Source: Rhizobium sp. Q54 (lineage in GTDB: Bacteria > Pseudomonadota > Alphaproteobacteria > Rhizobiales > Beijerinckiaceae). From it: a stretch of 64,000 nucleotides of DNA. Made by a program: the position numbers and the translations under genes. The stretch is from assembly GCA_945878875.1 (NCBI GenBank), contig CAMCUC010000001.1, positions 62,001 through 126,000 of the forward strand, given 5' to 3'. Shown piece by piece: positions 59,112 to 64,000 of this stretch; position 1 is the first letter of the stretch; each line of letters opens with the position of its first letter. A model generated the notes under the pieces. The model was not told the origin of the DNA. It did no database searches and saw nothing but the letters and a program-made list of their open reading frames with translations.

Positions 59112-60206
59112 TCAGACTTGCTGGATCGCCGAGAGAATCCAGCCCTTGGGGCCGACGTCATGGCCGCGCACGAAGGTCCACACTTCCGTGATTTCCTGCG
59201 CATTCACGAGATCGCCTTCGACGACCTTGCCAGCTTTGTCCACAAGCGCGTCGATCATCTCGAAACGCATGGCGACGGTCGCGTATTCGCCGGAATTTTC
59301 AGCCCAGGCTTCCGAAAGGTCGCCCTGCAGCAGCTTCACGTTGCCGCTCTTGGCCTGAAGGCCGCGCGCCTGCTGGTCAGCGATGTCGGATTCGAAATAT
59401 CCGGCCATCTCTTCGGTCGCGATGCGACGCAGGTAAGGAACGTCCTCGTTGGCGTAGGCCTGCTGGATTTCCGCCAGAAGCTTCTCGAACGCCTCAAAGT
59501 CGGCGCCGTCGAGCTTGATCGGGCGGGTCTGCTCGCCAAAGCCGCTCGAGCCCGTGCCAGCCGAAGACGCAGCTGCGCCGCCGAGTCCGCCAAGTCCACC
59601 ACCGAGTCCGCCGAGCATGGAGCGCGGGGCGCTGGTCTGTTCGGGGGCTTGCGGAGCGGAGTTTCCACCGACCGGGGGAATGTCGCTGGTGCGGGCGTAG
59701 GTGCTATCTGCGCCGGCCATGGCGCCAGCCGGCTGCTGGCGACGGCGCCACCAGGCGAGGCCCAGCCAGACAATGCCGCCGATCAGGGCCATCTGCATGA
59801 TAAACCCGAAGATGCCGGCAAGGCCGCTCAGGCCGCTAAACAGGCCCGAGCCCGACAGCAGGCCGAAGATGCCCGCGCCGATGAGGCCGCCCATGATGCC
59901 GCGCGCCAAAGGCGAGCTGAACATGCCGCCAGCCGCCGCCGCAGGAGCGGCTGCCCCGGCTGCCGCAGGACGATTAAGGCCGGTCGCCGGAGCCGCCTGA
60001 TTGGGGCCTGCCGAACGCTGGAAAGACTGGCCGGGCGTGGGCGCAGTGGCGGTGGGCGCAGGAGCGCTCTGTGTCCGGGCGCCGCGATTGCCAGAGCTGG
60101 TGTCCTTGCTGGCGCGCGCCTCCGCAAGAGCGGGCGCAAGCGCAAGAACCAGCGCAGCAGCCACGGCAAATGCGCGACCGCCTGACAGCTTGTTCCGAGT
60201 CTTCAT
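59112..60206 (-). CDS. Tim44-like domain protein
   Basis: A 364-residue protein. Sec signal (VAAALVLALAPALAEARA), then an Ala/Pro-rich low-complexity region, glycine-rich hydrophobic helices (GIMGGLIGAGIFGLLSGSGLFSGLSGLAGIFGFIMQMALIGGIVWLGLAWWRRR) and a C-terminal Tim44-like domain (LDGADFEAFEKLLAEIQQAYANEDVPYLRRIATEEMAGYFESDIADQQARG). Mitochondrial Tim44 tethers import motors; the bacterial proteins have an unknown membrane role. Confidence 0.88.
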   Translation of the reverse strand: MKTRNKLSGGRAFAVAAALVLALAPALAEARASKDTSSGNRGARTQSAPAPTATAPTPGQSFQRSAGPNQAAPATGLNRPAAAGAAAPAAAAGGMFSSPLARGIMGGLIGAGIFGLLSGSGLFSGLSGLAGIFGFIMQMALIGGIVWLGLAWWRRRQQPAGAMAGADSTYARTSDIPPVGGNSAPQAPEQTSAPRSMLGGLGGGLGGLGGAAASSAGTGSSGFGEQTRPIKLDGADFEAFEKLLAEIQQAYANEDVPYLRRIATEEMAGYFESDIADQQARGLQAKSGNVKLLQGDLSEAWAENSGEYATVAMRFEMIDALVDKAGKVVEGDLVNAQEITEVWTFVRGHDVGPKGWILSAIQQV

Positions 60207-60340
60207 GAAATCCTCCGTGTGCGGAAGCGTCCATCCCCTTTTGGCGGCGCTTTCATCTACCCGGCAATATCGGGCTTAATTTGCTTGCTCGCAAGCTAGG
60301 GATACTACGGAGGGAAACTGTGAGCGGGCGAAGGTCAGGG

Positions 60341-62423
<2,083 letters not shown>

Positions 62424-62450
62424 TCTTCACCGAATCGCACCTGACGGGGA

Positions 62451-62476
62451 GAGCTGCGCGAAAGCGCGGCTCTTTT
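62451..62476 (+). terminator. Intrinsic terminator of the HhH gene
   Basis: GAGCTGCGC-GAAA-GCGCGGCTC (one T-G wobble) is followed by TTTTCGTTT, 28 bases after the HhH stop. Confidence 0.8.
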
Positions 62477-62624
62477 CGTTTAGAAGCGCTACTTTGGACC
62501 GCGCGTGATGGCTGAAATTAGATACCGCCATCTCCGCCGTCTCCGCCATCATGGCCGTCCCCGGATATGACGTGTTTGGGATATTGCGGATAAAGGCGCA
62601 CACCCTTTGCAGCGCACAAAGAAA

Positions 62625-62648
62625 GCGCGCGAGGCCGCGCGCGGTCCA
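62625..62648. repeat. GC-rich palindromic repeat, family B
   Basis: The exact 24-mer GCGCGCGAGGCCGCGCGCGGTCCA of 54958-54981, paired with an upstream TTTGGACCGCGCG at 62493-62505. The 297-bp gap 62424-62720 otherwise holds two terminators and no gene. Confidence 0.8.
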
Positions 62649-62666
62649 GATGCAGCCTCAAACAAC

Positions 62667-62693
62667 AACGGCCGGGTTTTTTCCCCGGCCGTT
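62667..62693 (-). terminator. Probable terminator after ligB
   Basis: AACGGCCGGG and CCCGGCCGTT are a 10-bp perfect stem around a T-rich loop. On the minus strand it is followed by GTTGTTTG. It lies 28 bases downstream of the ligB stop. Confidence 0.65.
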
Positions 62694-62720
62694 CAAAATT
62701 TGCACCCAAACAAAGCCGCT

Positions 62721-63966
<1,246 letters not shown>

Positions 63967-64000
63967 CGCGCTCCTCCTTCTCGTCTTGTTGATGGCCCAC

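Overview
The window reads as a chromosomal segment of a high-G+C alphaproteobacterium, most likely of the order Hyphomicrobiales (Rhizobiales). The signs are MbfA preceded by a perfect Irr-type iron control element, the alphaproteobacterial double-length dCTP deaminase, a DUF3126 protein, a PAS_5/PilZ pair, Omp25/RopB-like outer-membrane proteins, and several families of short palindromic intergenic repeats. I see no transposase, phage gene or CRISPR array. One tRNA gene (Gly, CCC) is present.

Layout: 0-7.7 kb is housekeeping (transporter-fused sensor kinase, mscL, AbrB-type membrane protein, metZ, dcd, tRNA-Gly, secreted hydrolase). 7.7-20.5 kb is an aromatic-acid catabolic island. It holds a phthalate-dioxygenase-like Rieske oxygenase, its ferredoxin and ferredoxin reductase, an IclR regulator, a 4,5-dihydroxyphthalate decarboxylase homologue, and a split ArsP/DUF318-type permease. 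The island ends in two mirror-image modules, each made of a bicupin and a full-length EutA-family ATPase, with no EutB/EutC in sight. The protocatechuate 4,5-dioxygenase genes ligA and ligB lie at the far right edge (62.7-64 kb). Together the genes suggest phthalate-like acid -> 4,5-dihydroxy acid -> protocatechuate -> meta cleavage; the diol dehydrogenase is not in the window.

20.5-33.1 kb holds prolyl aminopeptidase, a MoxR/DUF58/BatA-DUF4159/vWA-like membrane operon, DUF1285-Nudix-CCA transferase, GNAT, Nudix and mbfA. 33.2-38.6 kb holds glyS (without glyQ), an SbmA-like ABC exporter and nadA. 38.8-42.8 kb is a leftward group (NrtA-like binding protein, rhodanese, acyl-CoA-dehydrogenase-like flavoprotein, OsmC) that looks like a sulfur-linked accessory operon. 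43-64 kb is mostly single conserved genes (cysE, hisI, rhomboid, PAS/PilZ, gamma carbonic anhydrase, two Omp25-like proteins, folE with a FolM-like SDR, yidD, TctC-like binding protein, extensin-like lipoprotein, Tim44-like, aspartate aminotransferase, HhH protein) interspersed with repeat elements.

The most interesting candidate is the duplicated bicupin + EutA-like ATPase module. One ATPase carries a His-rich tail like those of metallochaperones, the two modules share a divergent control region, and a strong intrinsic terminator sits between one cupin gene and its ATPase gene. This could be an ATP-driven (re)activation system for a cupin metalloenzyme. That function is inference, not shown by the sequence.
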